Below, piece after piece: positions 48,717 through 59,907 of a DNA stretch of 64,000 nucleotides (its first letter is position 1; each line of letters opens with the position of its first letter). Location: assembly GCF_001428365.1 (NCBI RefSeq), contig NZ_LMSH01000004.1, positions 385,422 to 449,421 of the forward strand, given 5' to 3'. The notes under the pieces are model-generated. The model saw nothing but the letters and a program-made list of their open reading frames with translations. It had not been told where the DNA came from and made no database searches. Made by a program: the position numbers and the translations under genes. Origin of the DNA: Arthrobacter sp. Soil763 (GTDB taxonomy: Bacteria > Actinomycetota > Actinomycetes > Actinomycetales > Micrococcaceae).

Positions 48717-49999
48717 ACCAGAGTGAAACTGCACAGTCCGCGGACCTCGATCACTCGGCAGTCGGCGAGCTCGTCGCTTCGCACGCCACCGGCGCGCAGT
48801 GGCTCTCCCGCTACTCCTCCTCGCTGCTGGGCGTCTTCGGCACCCCGCAGCGCGTCCTGGTCCGCGGCGCCGGCTGCCTCGTCTGGGACGCCGACGGCAA
48901 GGAATACCTGGACCTGCTCGGCGGCATCGCGGTCAACGCCCTGGGCCACGCGCACCCGTTCGTCACCTCGGTGATCGCCAGCCAGCTCGCCACCCTGGGC
49001 CACGTCTCCAACTTCTTCACGAGCCCCACCCAGATCGCCCTTGCCGAGAAGCTGCTGGAACTTGCCAAGGCTCCGGCCGGGTCCAAGGTGTTCTTCGCCA
49101 ACTCCGGCACCGAGGCCGTCGAGGCCGCGTTCAAGCTGGCCCGGCGCAACACGGGAGCCGGCCAGGACAGCGCAGCCCAGCCGCGCACCAAGATCATCGC
49201 CCTCGAAGGCGCCTTCCACGGCCGCACCATGGGCGCCCTGGCGCTGACCTCGAAGGAGGCCTACCGGGCGCCGTTCGCGCCGCTGCCCGGCGGCGTCGTG
49301 CACGTCCCCTTCGGCGACATCGACGCGCTGCGCGCCGCAATCGACGACACCACCGCCGCCGTCTTCCTCGAACCGATCCAGGGCGAGGCCGGCGTCCGGC
49401 CGCTGCCCGCCGGCTACCTCAAAGCCGCCCGGGAGGCCACCAGCGCCGCCGGGGCGCTGCTGATCCTGGACGAGGTCCAGACCGGCATCGGCCGGACCGG
49501 CAAGTGGCTGGCCAGCGAGGACGCCGGAATCGTGCCCGACGCCGTGACCCTGGCCAAGGGCCTGGGCGGCGGTTTCCCGATCGGCGCGCTGCTCACCTTC
49601 GGCCCCGAGGTCTCCAACCTGCTCTCCGCCGGCCAGCACGGGACGACCTTTGGCGGCAACCCGGTGGCCACCGCCGCCGCCCTAGCCACCCTGCACGTGC
49701 TCGAGAACCAGCACGTGCTCGCCCACGTCCGCGAAGTGGGGGAGCACCTGCGCGCCGGCCTCGGACGGATCGACGGCGTGACCGAGGTCCGCGGCGAGGG
49801 CCTGCTGATCGGCTTCGACCTCGACGCCGACGTCGCCCCCGCCGTCGTCACCGCCGGCCTGGACGCCGGCTTTATCATCAACAGCCCCGGCCCGCGCACC
49901 ATCCGGCTCGCCCCGCCGCTGATCCTGACGGCCGAGCAGGCCGACAGCTTCCTCGCCGCGCTGCCCGCCCTCCTCCAGACCGCAAAGGACGCCCAGTGA
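48713..49999 (+). CDS. argD: Acetylornithine aminotransferase
   Basis: ArgD converts N-acetylglutamate semialdehyde to N-acetylornithine. The 428-residue class III PLP enzyme has [18 protein letters not shown] near 125, the PLP-binding aspartate in [15 protein letters not shown] near 252 and the lysine in [14 protein letters not shown] near 280. ATG overlaps the argB stop by 4 nt and its own stop overlaps argF by 4 nt. Confidence 0.95.
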   Translation: MNQSETAQSADLDHSAVGELVASHATGAQWLSRYSSSLLGVFGTPQRVLVRGAGCLVWDADGKEYLDLLGGIAVNALGHAHPFVTSVIASQLATLGHVSNFFTSPTQIALAEKLLELAKAPAGSKVFFANSGTEAVEAAFKLARRNTGAGQDSAAQPRTKIIALEGAFHGRTMGALALTSKEAYRAPFAPLPGGVVHVPFGDIDALRAAIDDTTAAVFLEPIQGEAGVRPLPAGYLKAAREATSAAGALLILDEVQTGIGRTGKWLASEDAGIVPDAVTLAKGLGGGFPIGALLTFGPEVSNLLSAGQHGTTFGGNPVATAAALATLHVLENQHVLAHVREVGEHLRAGLGRIDGVTEVRGEGLLIGFDLDADVAPAVVTAGLDAGFIINSPGPRTIRLAPPLILTAEQADSFLAALPALLQTAKDAQ

Positions 50000-50985
50000 C
50001 CATCCCTGAGACCACCGCAGTGACCACCCGCCACTTCCTCAAGGACACGGACCTCACGCCGGCCGAGCAGGCCGAGGTCCTGGACCTCGCCGTGCGGATG
50101 AAGGCCGCGCCGTACAGCGTCCAGCCGTTCGCCGCCGAGGCCAGCGGGCGCAAAACCGTGGCCGTGATTTTCGATAAAACCTCCACCCGCACCCGCGTAT
50201 CCTTCGCCACCGGCATCGCGGACATGGGCGGGAACGCGCTCATCATCAACCCGGGCGAGGCCCAGATCGGCCACAAGGAATCGGTCGAGGACACCGCCAA
50301 GGTGCTCGAGCGTATGGTCTCCACCATCGTGTGGCGGACCGGCGCGCACGCCGGCCTCGTCGCGATGGCCGAGCACTCCCGTGTCCCGGTGATCAACGCC
50401 CTGTGCGATGACTACCACCCCTGCCAGCTTCTCGCGGACCTTCTGACCGTTAAGGAGCACAAAGGGGACCTGGCGGGCCTGACCATGAGCTACCTCGGCG
50501 ACGCGGCCAACAACATGGCCAACTCCTACCTGCTCGCCGGGGTCACCGCCGGCATGCACGTGCGCATCGCCGGCCCGGAGGGCTACCTCCCGGCCGCGGA
50601 CATCATCGCCGCTGCCGAGGAGCGCGCTGCCCAGACCGGCGGCTCGGTGCTCGTCACTGTCGACGCCGCCGAGGCGCTGCGCGGGGCCGACGTCGTCGCC
50701 ACCGACACGTGGGTGTCGATGGGTCAGGAGGACGAGAAGGAAGCCCGGCTCCAGCTGTTCCGTGACTACTCCGTGGACGCGGACGCGATGGCCCTCGCCG
50801 CGCCGGACGCCGTCGTGCTGCACTGCCTGCCCGCCTACCGCGGCTACGAGATCTCCGCCGGTGTGATCGACGGCCCGCAGTCTGTGGTCTGGGACGAGGC
50901 CGAGAACCGGCTGCACGCCCAGAAAGCCCTGATGGCCTGGCTGATGCACCGCTCCGGCCTCGCCGTCGTGGACGGGCTGGACTGA
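49996..50985 (+). CDS. argF: Ornithine carbamoyltransferase
   Basis: ArgF makes citrulline from ornithine and carbamoyl phosphate. The 329-residue protein has the carbamoyl-phosphate motif [11 protein letters not shown] near residue 62, the [11 protein letters not shown] site near 135, and the catalytic HCLPAYRG near 275. The GTG at 49996 overlaps argD; a second GTG eight codons on is an alternative. The argR ATG shares the last base of its stop. Confidence 0.96.
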   Translation: MTIPETTAVTTRHFLKDTDLTPAEQAEVLDLAVRMKAAPYSVQPFAAEASGRKTVAVIFDKTSTRTRVSFATGIADMGGNALIINPGEAQIGHKESVEDTAKVLERMVSTIVWRTGAHAGLVAMAEHSRVPVINALCDDYHPCQLLADLLTVKEHKGDLAGLTMSYLGDAANNMANSYLLAGVTAGMHVRIAGPEGYLPAADIIAAAEERAAQTGGSVLVTVDAAEALRGADVVATDTWVSMGQEDEKEARLQLFRDYSVDADAMALAAPDAVVLHCLPAYRGYEISAGVIDGPQSVVWDEAENRLHAQKALMAWLMHRSGLAVVDGLD

Positions 50986-51515
50986 TGTCCGTCCAGCCGG
51001 CCGCCCAGGGGGCCAGCCCGGCCACCAAGACGGCGCGGCAGGCACGGATCACCGCGATCCTCACCGGCGAGTCCGTCCGCTCGCAGGCCGAACTCGCGGC
51101 CCTGCTCGCGGACGACGGCGTCCAGGTCACCCAGGCCACGCTCTCCCGGGACCTCGTGGAACTCGGCGCGGTCCGGGTCCGCGGCAAGGAGGGCGTGCTG
51201 GTCTACGCGGTTCCCGGGGAGGGCGGCGAACGCGGGGCCAAGAGCGGCGTGACGCAGGAAATCCTCGACGCCCGGCTCGCCAGGCTGTGCGGGGAACTGC
51301 TGGTCACCGCCGAGGCCTCCGCCAACCTCGTGGTGCTGCGCACCCCGCCGGGCGCGGCGAACTTCCTGGCCCTCGCGATCGACCACTCGGTGATGCCCTC
51401 GATCCTGGGCACCATCGCGGGGGACGACACCGTCCTGCTGGTCACCCGCGACCCGGCCGGCGGCGCCGCCGTCGCCGCCCGCTTCCTGCAGCTGGCAGAA
51501 GAAGCCGGCCAATAA
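50985..51515 (+). CDS. argR: Arginine repressor ArgR
   Basis: ArgR is a hexamer that binds ARG boxes when arginine is high. The 176-residue protein has the N-terminal winged helix (about 15-85, with [25 protein letters not shown] in part) and the C-terminal domain with [15 protein letters not shown] near 150, where arginine binds. Its place inside the operon it presumably represses gives negative autoregulation. It overlaps argF by one base. Confidence 0.95.
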   Translation: MSVQPAAQGASPATKTARQARITAILTGESVRSQAELAALLADDGVQVTQATLSRDLVELGAVRVRGKEGVLVYAVPGEGGERGAKSGVTQEILDARLARLCGELLVTAEASANLVVLRTPPGAANFLALAIDHSVMPSILGTIAGDDTVLLVTRDPAGGAAVAARFLQLAEEAGQ

Positions 51516-51535
51516 ATTTGCATCAGATGATTGAA
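51515..51535 (+). promoter_or_regulatory. Possible ArgR box between argR and argG
   Basis: The 45-nt gap holds an AT-rich stretch with TTTGCATCAGATGATTGAA that resembles a degenerate ARG box. No good -10 is evident, so it may be only spacer before the AAGGAG of argG. Confidence 0.3.
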
Positions 51536-51560
51536 GACCTACAACTAAGGAGCATGTGAA

Positions 51561-54208
<2,648 letters not shown>

Positions 54209-54233
54209 CCACCCGGACGCTTCCCTGCGCGCA

Positions 54234-54294
54234 CGCGAGATGACACTTCGCGGCAGTGTTTTTCATTGACATTGCCGCGAAGTGTCATCTCGCG
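54234..54294. repeat. Large perfect inverted repeat (REP/MITE-like)
   Basis: Two perfect 22-nt arms (54234-54255 and 54273-54294) flank 17 nt, and four further pairs extend the stem into the loop. No T-tract follows on either strand, so it is not a classical terminator. It fills the 104-bp gap between argH and the PNPOx gene and ends 18 nt before that start. Confidence 0.9.
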
Positions 54295-54312
54295 GCGGTT
54301 AAGGTGGGGGTC

Positions 54313-54864
54313 ATGAGCGAATCGTTCCGGCGCATGCTGCGCGCCCTGCCCGATTTCCCGGCCGAGCTCCCGGACTTCGACCCGGAGACGGCGCCCAGGA
54401 ACCCCGCCGAGCTCTTCCGGCAGTGGCTGAACGAGGCCCTCGCCGCCGGGGTGCCGCAGCCGAACGCCTGCAGCCTGGCCACGGCCGACGCGGAGGGCCG
54501 CCCGTCCGCCCGGATGCTGATCCTCAAGGACATCGACGGCGACGGCTGGCACTTCGCCACCTCCCGCGAATCGCGCAAGGGCCAGGAGCTCACCGCGAAT
54601 CCGCACGCCGCGCTGAACTTCTTCTGGCAGCCGCTGGGCCGCCAGGTCCGCGTGGCCGGCGACGTCGTCGAGCTCTCCGCGGAGGCCTCCGCCGCCGACT
54701 GGCGCGACAGGCCGGGCGCCGACGGCAGCACCAATCCAGCCTGGCAGCTGTATGCCTTGCGGCCGCGCGAGCTTGAATTCTGGCAGGCCCGGCACGACCG
54801 ACGGCACATCCGGCACCGTTACGGACCGCAGACGGACGGGGCCGGGGCGGCGCAGCCCAGTTAA
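54313..54864 (+). CDS. Pyridoxamine 5'-phosphate oxidase family protein
   Basis: This 183-residue FMN-binding split-barrel protein resembles PdxH and PhzG. ACSLATADAEGRPSARMLIL near residue 54 and ATSRESRKGQELTANPHAAL near 80 form the FMN site, and the C-terminal FWQARHDRRHIRHRYGP matches the PNPOx C-terminal region. PdxH makes pyridoxal phosphate, but it is normally about 210-220 residues, and the C-terminal WxxxRLxP end is missing, so substrate is uncertain. The ATG at 54313 is the only one that fits after the palindrome. Confidence 0.82.
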   Translation: MSESFRRMLRALPDFPAELPDFDPETAPRNPAELFRQWLNEALAAGVPQPNACSLATADAEGRPSARMLILKDIDGDGWHFATSRESRKGQELTANPHAALNFFWQPLGRQVRVAGDVVELSAEASAADWRDRPGADGSTNPAWQLYALRPRELEFWQARHDRRHIRHRYGPQTDGAGAAQPS

Positions 54865-54901
54865 CCACGGTTAATCCAGCCGCTCGGTTAGGATGGGCGC
54901 C

Positions 54902-55642
54902 ATGACTTCTATCACCCCCGAAGACCTGCTGGAGGAACTCCGCCGCGCCGCCGACGTCGTGACCGGAATCGCCGCCAAACTGAGCGACCAGGAGGTCGCG
55001 GCGGCGTCGGAACTGCCCGGCTGGACCCGCGGGCACGTCCTGGCCCACGTGTGCGGCATCGCCAACGCCATGGCCCGGCAGGTCGAGTACTCCGGACGCG
55101 GCGAAAGTATCGAGCTCTACGACGGCGGCTACGAAGGCCGCAACCGGGCCATCGAGCTGGCCGCCGGCCACGACGCCGACGAGCACCGGGCCGCCCTGGC
55201 CGACGCCCTCGGCCGTGCGCTGGCCGCGTTCGGTTCCCTCGATGAGGCAGGCTGGCAGGCGCGCATCACCTTCCGCGACGGCGTCGTGTACGACGGCGGC
55301 CTTGCGCTGTGGCGCGAGCTGACGATCCACGCGACCGACCTCGGCACCGGCCGCGGCCCGGAAACCTGGAGCCGGCCGTTCTGCGAAAACCTCTTCACGT
55401 TCCTGGCCGCCCGCGTGCCTGACGGGGAACGGTTCGTGCTGCAACCGCTCGGGCTGCCCTCCGTCGCGCTCGGTGCCACGGGCGGCCGCACCACCGTGGT
55501 CAACGGCATGCTCACCGACATTGCGGCGTGGCTGGCCGGACGCACACCCACCCTGGGAAGCCTCCGCGCCACCGCAGCGGCCGACGGCGTCGACCTCCCG
55601 GCGCTGCTGCCGTGGCCGGCCGGTGTGCCGGTGACGAACTAG
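54902..55642 (+). CDS. Maleylpyruvate isomerase family mycothiol-dependent protein
   Basis: This 246-residue protein has the DinB-like four-helix MDMPI N-terminal domain: SELPGWTRGHVLAHVCGIAN (about 38-57) and WRELTIHATDLGTG near 140, with His residues placed to bind a metal. A C-terminal domain follows (about 155-246). Such enzymes use mycothiol, the actinobacterial thiol. The substrate is unknown. The ATG at 54902 lies 7 nt after TAGGAT (54889-54894), so it is favoured over an ATG three codons earlier that overlaps this element. Confidence 0.85.
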   Translation: MTSITPEDLLEELRRAADVVTGIAAKLSDQEVAAASELPGWTRGHVLAHVCGIANAMARQVEYSGRGESIELYDGGYEGRNRAIELAAGHDADEHRAALADALGRALAAFGSLDEAGWQARITFRDGVVYDGGLALWRELTIHATDLGTGRGPETWSRPFCENLFTFLAARVPDGERFVLQPLGLPSVALGATGGRTTVVNGMLTDIAAWLAGRTPTLGSLRATAAADGVDLPALLPWPAGVPVTN

Positions 55643-55696
55643 CCGGCCAGCCCGCCGGAACGCTCGCCGAAAAACCGGCCGAAGGCTCAGGCCCGC

Positions 55697-56212
55697 TTAG
55701 GCCCGCGCCGCGGGAGCGAGCTGCCGTTCGCGTTCCAGCAGGCTCTGTTTGATCGGCAGGCCCCAGCGGAACCCTCCCAGGCTCCCGTCCGTGCGGATCA
55801 CGCGGTGGCACGGCACGAACAGGGCCGCCGCATTGAACGCGCACGCACTGGCCGCGGCCCGGACTGCCCTGGCGTTGCCGGAGAGCGCGGCGTACTCGGT
55901 GTAGGTCACCGGGCTGCCGGCGGCCACGGTCCGGAGCATGTCCCACGCATGGCTGCGGAACGGGCCCGATTTCTGCAGCACCGGCACGGCCATCGCGGCG
56001 GCCGGGTTGCCGGCGTAGAACTCTTCGACGGCGGCCGAGATGCCGGGCAGCTCCGCCACGGTTTCGTACGCCCGGGGCAGCAGGTCGGGGTGGATCTGGC
56101 CGGTGAGCTCACCGGCGACGGCGGTCCAGCCCGAGGCCAGGACCGCGCCGTCGCGGGCGATGATGGTGAACGGGCCGTCCGGGGTGGACAGGGTCAAAAG
56201 CTGGGCCGTCAT
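55697..56212 (-). CDS. ogt: Methylated-DNA-protein cysteine methyltransferase
   Basis: This suicide enzyme takes methyl groups from O6-methylguanine onto its cysteine. The 171-residue protein has the active-site VPCHRVI near residue 133 and the helix-turn-helix segment with [15 protein letters not shown] near 100. Its ATG overlaps the stop of the upstream Ada-AlkA gene by 4 nt, so both are translated together. This matches the alkA-ogt pair of mycobacteria. Confidence 0.95.
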   Translation of the reverse strand: MTAQLLTLSTPDGPFTIIARDGAVLASGWTAVAGELTGQIHPDLLPRAYETVAELPGISAAVEEFYAGNPAAAMAVPVLQKSGPFRSHAWDMLRTVAAGSPVTYTEYAALSGNARAVRAAASACAFNAAALFVPCHRVIRTDGSLGGFRWGLPIKQSLLERERQLAPAARA

Positions 56213-57807
56213 GTCGTTACTTTCTTTGTGGCTGGGATCCTGGAGCGGGCCGCGGCCTGAGTGGCCGCCGCCGCGCGCCAGAGGTGCATGGTGGCGTAGG
56301 AGCGCCAGGGGCTGACCTCCCGGAAATCGGGGGAGAACGGGCCGGGAGACAACGAACCGGGGGAGAGCGCAGCGGGTACTGCCTCGGGGGAGGCCGGTGC
56401 CGGGGGAGTGCCTGCGGCGTCCCGGAAGTTCACGGCGCCCGGGCCCGGGCCAAGGGCGCGGATGCCGTTCCGCACGGCCGCGTCGTTGGCCAGGAAGACA
56501 TCCGGAGCGCCGATCACCCGCATCGCAAGGTATCCCACGGTCCAGGGGCCGACGCCGGCCAGCGGCAGGAGCTTCGCCTCCAGCCCGGCAAGGTCGTCGC
56601 CGTAGCCAAAGTCGAGGGTACCGCCGGCCATCGCTGCGGCGGCCCCGCGGATCGAGTCGATCCGCCGCCGCGGTCCGCGGAGCAACTGGTGGCCTGACTC
56701 CGCGATCTGGGCCGGCGTCGGGAAGAGCCGGTGCAGGCCGTCCGCGGGAACCATGTTGTCGCTGCCGCAGGCGGAGAGCTCGGTCAGGGCTGTGCGGGCC
56801 GCTGCCACGGTGATCTGCTGGCCGATCATGGCGCGGATCAGCAGCTCCTGCGGATCCACGGCCCCGGGCATCCGCATTCCGGGGACCGCCGCGACGCTGG
56901 CGGCAAGCCGCGGATCGCCGGCCAAGGCGGCGTCGATGGCCACCGGGTCGGCGTCCAGATCCAGCAGGCGGCGCACCCGGCTCAGCAGTGAGGCCAGGTC
57001 ACGGAGGTCGACCGCCCCGATGCTGAGCCGCAGCGGGTGTCCAGGTGCGGCCGGGTCGTAGTCCACCCGGAAACGCGCGTCACCGTGGGCCAGCCTGAGG
57101 GTCCGGGCGTAGGAGGTGGAGGTTCCCTCCTCGATGCCCGGGATGGCGCGCACAGCCAGGAAGTCGAAGACGCCAGGGTCGAACGGCGCCCGGTATGGAA
57201 GGTTCAAGGCCAGTGCGGTGGAGGCCGCCGCGGTCCGGGGTGCCGGAGCGCGCCGGGCCGTGGCCCGCAGCTCCGACGGGGTCATGGCGAAGACCTCGGC
57301 GATTGTCTCGTTGAACTGGCGGACGCTGCTGAAACCCGCGGCGAAGGCGATGTCGGCGGCCTTCATCGGCGTGGACACCAGCAGGGTCCGGGCGGTCTGG
57401 GCGCGGCTGGCCCTCGCCAGCGACAGCGGCCCGGCCCCGAGTTCATGGCTGAGGATCCGGTTCAGCTGCCGCGCCGAATAGCCCAGCCGGGCCGCGAGCC
57501 CCGCGACCCCCTCGCGGTTGATGACGCCGTCGTTGATCAGCCGCATGGCCCGGCCGGCGATATCCGAGCGGACATTCCACGCCGGCGTGCCCGGCACCGC
57601 CTCGGGCAGGCAGCGCTTACACGCGCGGTACCCGGCGTCGTGCGCCGCAGCCGAGGTCTCGTAGAAGGTGACATTCCCGGCCTTGGGGGTACGCGCCGGG
57701 CAGGACGGACGGCAATAGATGCCGGTGGTGCGGACAGCGGTATAGAACTGCCCGTCGAACCGGGGATCCCGGGCATCGATCGCCCGGTAGCGCTGCCAAA
57801 AGTCCAT
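56209..57807 (-). CDS. alkA: Ada-AlkA fusion: methyl-sensing activator and 3-methyladenine glycosylase
   Basis: The 532-residue protein joins an Ada zinc domain (Cys32, Cys36, Cys63, Cys66; one Cys takes methyl from phosphotriesters), an AraC-type helix-turn-helix (about 85-190) and an AlkA glycosylase (about 205-520). The glycosylase has the helix-hairpin-helix [18 protein letters not shown] and the catalytic Asp in [12 protein letters not shown] Pro/Ser/Ala/Gly-rich insert of about 35 residues, not typical of AlkA, lies after this Asp. It should both sense alkylation and excise damaged bases. The ogt gene is its operon partner. Confidence 0.92.
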   Translation of the reverse strand: MDFWQRYRAIDARDPRFDGQFYTAVRTTGIYCRPSCPARTPKAGNVTFYETSAAAHDAGYRACKRCLPEAVPGTPAWNVRSDIAGRAMRLINDGVINREGVAGLAARLGYSARQLNRILSHELGAGPLSLARASRAQTARTLLVSTPMKAADIAFAAGFSSVRQFNETIAEVFAMTPSELRATARRAPAPRTAAASTALALNLPYRAPFDPGVFDFLAVRAIPGIEEGTSTSYARTLRLAHGDARFRVDYDPAAPGHPLRLSIGAVDLRDLASLLSRVRRLLDLDADPVAIDAALAGDPRLAASVAAVPGMRMPGAVDPQELLIRAMIGQQITVAAARTALTELSACGSDNMVPADGLHRLFPTPAQIAESGHQLLRGPRRRIDSIRGAAAAMAGGTLDFGYGDDLAGLEAKLLPLAGVGPWTVGYLAMRVIGAPDVFLANDAAVRNGIRALGPGPGAVNFRDAAGTPPAPASPEAVPAALSPGSLSPGPFSPDFREVSPWRSYATMHLWRAAAATQAAARSRIPATKKVTT

Positions 57808-57908
57808 GGGTCCATCCTGCCAGCCCCGCCCGGGCCGGGCTAGCGGAAATCGGACACGGCCGTGGCCGCTGGGAGGCCCGGCCCGGGCGGGTTTGTTAAA
57901 GTCGAACC

Positions 57909-58553
57909 ATGGATTCCTCCGCGGCCCCCGAAGCGCTGCGCGCGCTGCTGTCCGGGGACCCCCGCACGGTCGCCCCGCGCCTGCTTGGGGCGGTGCTGAC
58001 CCATGAGGGACGCGGCGGCCCGGTAGCGGTGCGGATCACGGAGGTGGAGGCCTACCTCGGTCCGGAGGATTCGCTGCACCCGGATCCCGGCTCGCACACC
58101 TTCCGCGGCCAGACCCGGCGGAACGCCCCGATGTTCGGCCCCGCCGGCCATCTTTATGTCTACTTCACCTACGGCATGCACCACTGCGCGAACATCGTGT
58201 GCGGTCCCGACGGCGTGGCGTCGGCCCTGCTGCTGCGCGCCGGGGAAGTCGTGGCCGGCGGCGACCTGGCCTCCTCGCGCCGGCCGACGTCGAAAGCGCC
58301 GAAGGACCTGGCCAGCGGTCCCGCGCGCCTGGCCACCGCGCTGGGACTGACGACGGCGGACAGCGGCCGCGACGTGCTGGCCGCGCCCTTCCGGCTGGAA
58401 CTTCCGGCGCACCCGGCGCCGGCCGTCAGCTCCGGGCCGCGCGTGGGTGTCTCCGGGGCCGGCGGCAGCGACGACTACCCGTGGCGCTTCTGGCTCACCG
58501 GCGATCCCACCGTCTCCCGGTACAAGGCCGCAAAGACCCGGGCGCGGCAGTAG
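57909..58553 (+). CDS. mpg: DNA-3-methyladenine glycosylase, MPG/AAG type
   Basis: The 214-residue protein is the AAG fold, unrelated to AlkA, that flips out and cuts alkylated or deaminated purines. [19 protein letters not shown] near residue 42 holds the catalytic Glu, and [19 protein letters not shown] near 81 the base-flipping Tyr. It is divergent from the Ada-AlkA gene. TTAAAG 7 nt before the ATG may be a -10. Two different 3-methyladenine glycosylases thus sit side by side. Confidence 0.93.
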   Translation: MDSSAAPEALRALLSGDPRTVAPRLLGAVLTHEGRGGPVAVRITEVEAYLGPEDSLHPDPGSHTFRGQTRRNAPMFGPAGHLYVYFTYGMHHCANIVCGPDGVASALLLRAGEVVAGGDLASSRRPTSKAPKDLASGPARLATALGLTTADSGRDVLAAPFRLELPAHPAPAVSSGPRVGVSGAGGSDDYPWRFWLTGDPTVSRYKAAKTRARQ

Positions 58554-58579
58554 CCCGGAGGGTGCGCAGGAAGGATCCC

Positions 58580-59146
58580 ATGGGCGAGGGCAAACGGGGC
58601 AAGCCGCGCGGCGAGCTTGAACGGCTGGAGATCTTCGAGCAGCTCGCCGGGGAGTACTTCCGGATGGCGGCGCTGTTCCCGCCCGCCGGCGCAGCGGGCG
58701 CGGACACGACCGCCGTCGACGACGAACAGCGCCACTGGGTGGACCTTTTCCGGGCCGCCCTGCTGCGCAAGTTCATCGTCCGCGACGAACATGTCTCGCT
58801 CAAGCTGGTCGTCCGGGCGCTGCGCCGCTGCAACGTCTCCTCGGACCGCCGGCTCGCCGACGGCGCGGACGAAATCGAGCGCCTCTTCACGCCGGAAATG
58901 GTGCAGGGCCGACAGCACGCCGCGTCGGAGCCCGTCGCCGCCGGCCCTGACCGCTTCGAGGACGTCCTCTACGGCCGGCTGCTGCATGGCGACGCCGACC
59001 GCTTCCACCGCTCCGGCTGGGCCGGCGACCGTGGCCGGCTCGAGGCCGCGCTGGCCGGCCGCTTTGAAGCCGAACGTGCACTGTCACGGGCGCTGGAGGT
59101 CGTCCGGGACGGCTTCGCCCGCGGGCTCCTGCGGCCTCCCGGCTGA
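58580..59146 (+). CDS. Conserved-looking hypothetical protein
   Basis: I do not recognise this 188-residue protein. It begins with a basic stretch (MGEGKRGKPRGELERLE) and then is mostly amphipathic helix, with alternating charged and hydrophobic residues (LFRAALLRKFIVRDEHVSLKL in part) and a C-terminal helix ERALSRALEVVRDGF. No membrane segment, signal or metal motif is visible. GGAAGGA upstream of the ATG at 58580 serves as ribosome-binding site. It lies 26 nt behind mpg and may share its transcript. Confidence 0.7.
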   Translation: MGEGKRGKPRGELERLEIFEQLAGEYFRMAALFPPAGAAGADTTAVDDEQRHWVDLFRAALLRKFIVRDEHVSLKLVVRALRRCNVSSDRRLADGADEIERLFTPEMVQGRQHAASEPVAAGPDRFEDVLYGRLLHGDADRFHRSGWAGDRGRLEAALAGRFEAERALSRALEVVRDGFARGLLRPPG

Positions 59147-59212
59147 CCCCGGGACGGCTCCGGCCTCGCACCGCCAGGCCCCGGGCCCGTTACCAGCCGG
59201 TAAGATTGACGG

Positions 59213-59776
59213 GTGAAACAACGCGAGCAGGATCTTTCCCAGACACCCGGCACCCTCCCGGTCAGCGAGCTCATCGCCAGCCTGTGCGCCACCGTCCCGG
59301 ACTACCCCAAACCGGGAATTGTGTTCAAGGACCTGACCCCGGTCTTTGCCGACGGCGCCGCGCTGAAGGCAATCGTGGACGCGCTCGTCGCCCCGTTCCT
59401 GGGCCAGTTCGACGCCGTCGCCGGCGTGGAGGCCCGCGGGTTCCTGCTGGCCGCCGCGGCCGCGTACGCCACGGACACCGGCGTCGTCACGGTACGGAAG
59501 GCCGGCAAGCTGCCGCGCGCCGTCGTGTCGGAGGACTACGCCCTTGAGTACGGCACCGCCACCCTCGAACTGCACACCTCGGACCTTGCCCCCGGCACCC
59601 GGGTGCTCATTCTCGACGACGTTCTCGCCACCGGCGGCACCCTGGACGCGGCCGCCCGGCTCTTCGAACGCTGCGGCGTCAAGGTCGCCGGGGTGGGCGT
59701 CGTGATGGAACTGGACGGACTGGGCGGCCGCGCGGCACTGTCCGGACACCACGTCCACTCCCTGCTCGGCGTGTAG
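59213..59776 (+). CDS. apt: Adenine phosphoribosyltransferase
   Basis: Apt salvages adenine to AMP with PRPP. The 187-residue protein has the PRPP-binding VLILDDVLATGGTL near residue 140, GVEARGFLLAAAAAY near 79 and the N-terminal DYPKPGIVFKDLTPV. The GTG at 59213 follows TAAGAT (59201-59206) by 6 nt, so the mRNA is probably leaderless. It is not next to relA as in some actinobacteria. Confidence 0.95.
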   Translation: MKQREQDLSQTPGTLPVSELIASLCATVPDYPKPGIVFKDLTPVFADGAALKAIVDALVAPFLGQFDAVAGVEARGFLLAAAAAYATDTGVVTVRKAGKLPRAVVSEDYALEYGTATLELHTSDLAPGTRVLILDDVLATGGTLDAAARLFERCGVKVAGVGVVMELDGLGGRAALSGHHVHSLLGV

Positions 59777-59867
59777 GCGGGGCCCGGCGCGCGCATCGGT
59801 AGAATGCCTGAAAAATGCGGGGCCGCAAAAACCTGACATCTTTCGGGAGCGTTCGCCGAAATGGTTG

Positions 59868-59873
59868 TAGAAT
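59868..59873 (+). promoter_or_regulatory. Candidate -10 element of the helD promoter
   Basis: TAGAAT lies 34 nt before the helD ATG. The -35 region is weak. The 131-nt gap after apt shows no clear operator that I can name. Confidence 0.5.
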
Positions 59874-59907
59874 GGTTGGTCTGTCTTTTTCGATAGGGGA
59901 ACGTTCG

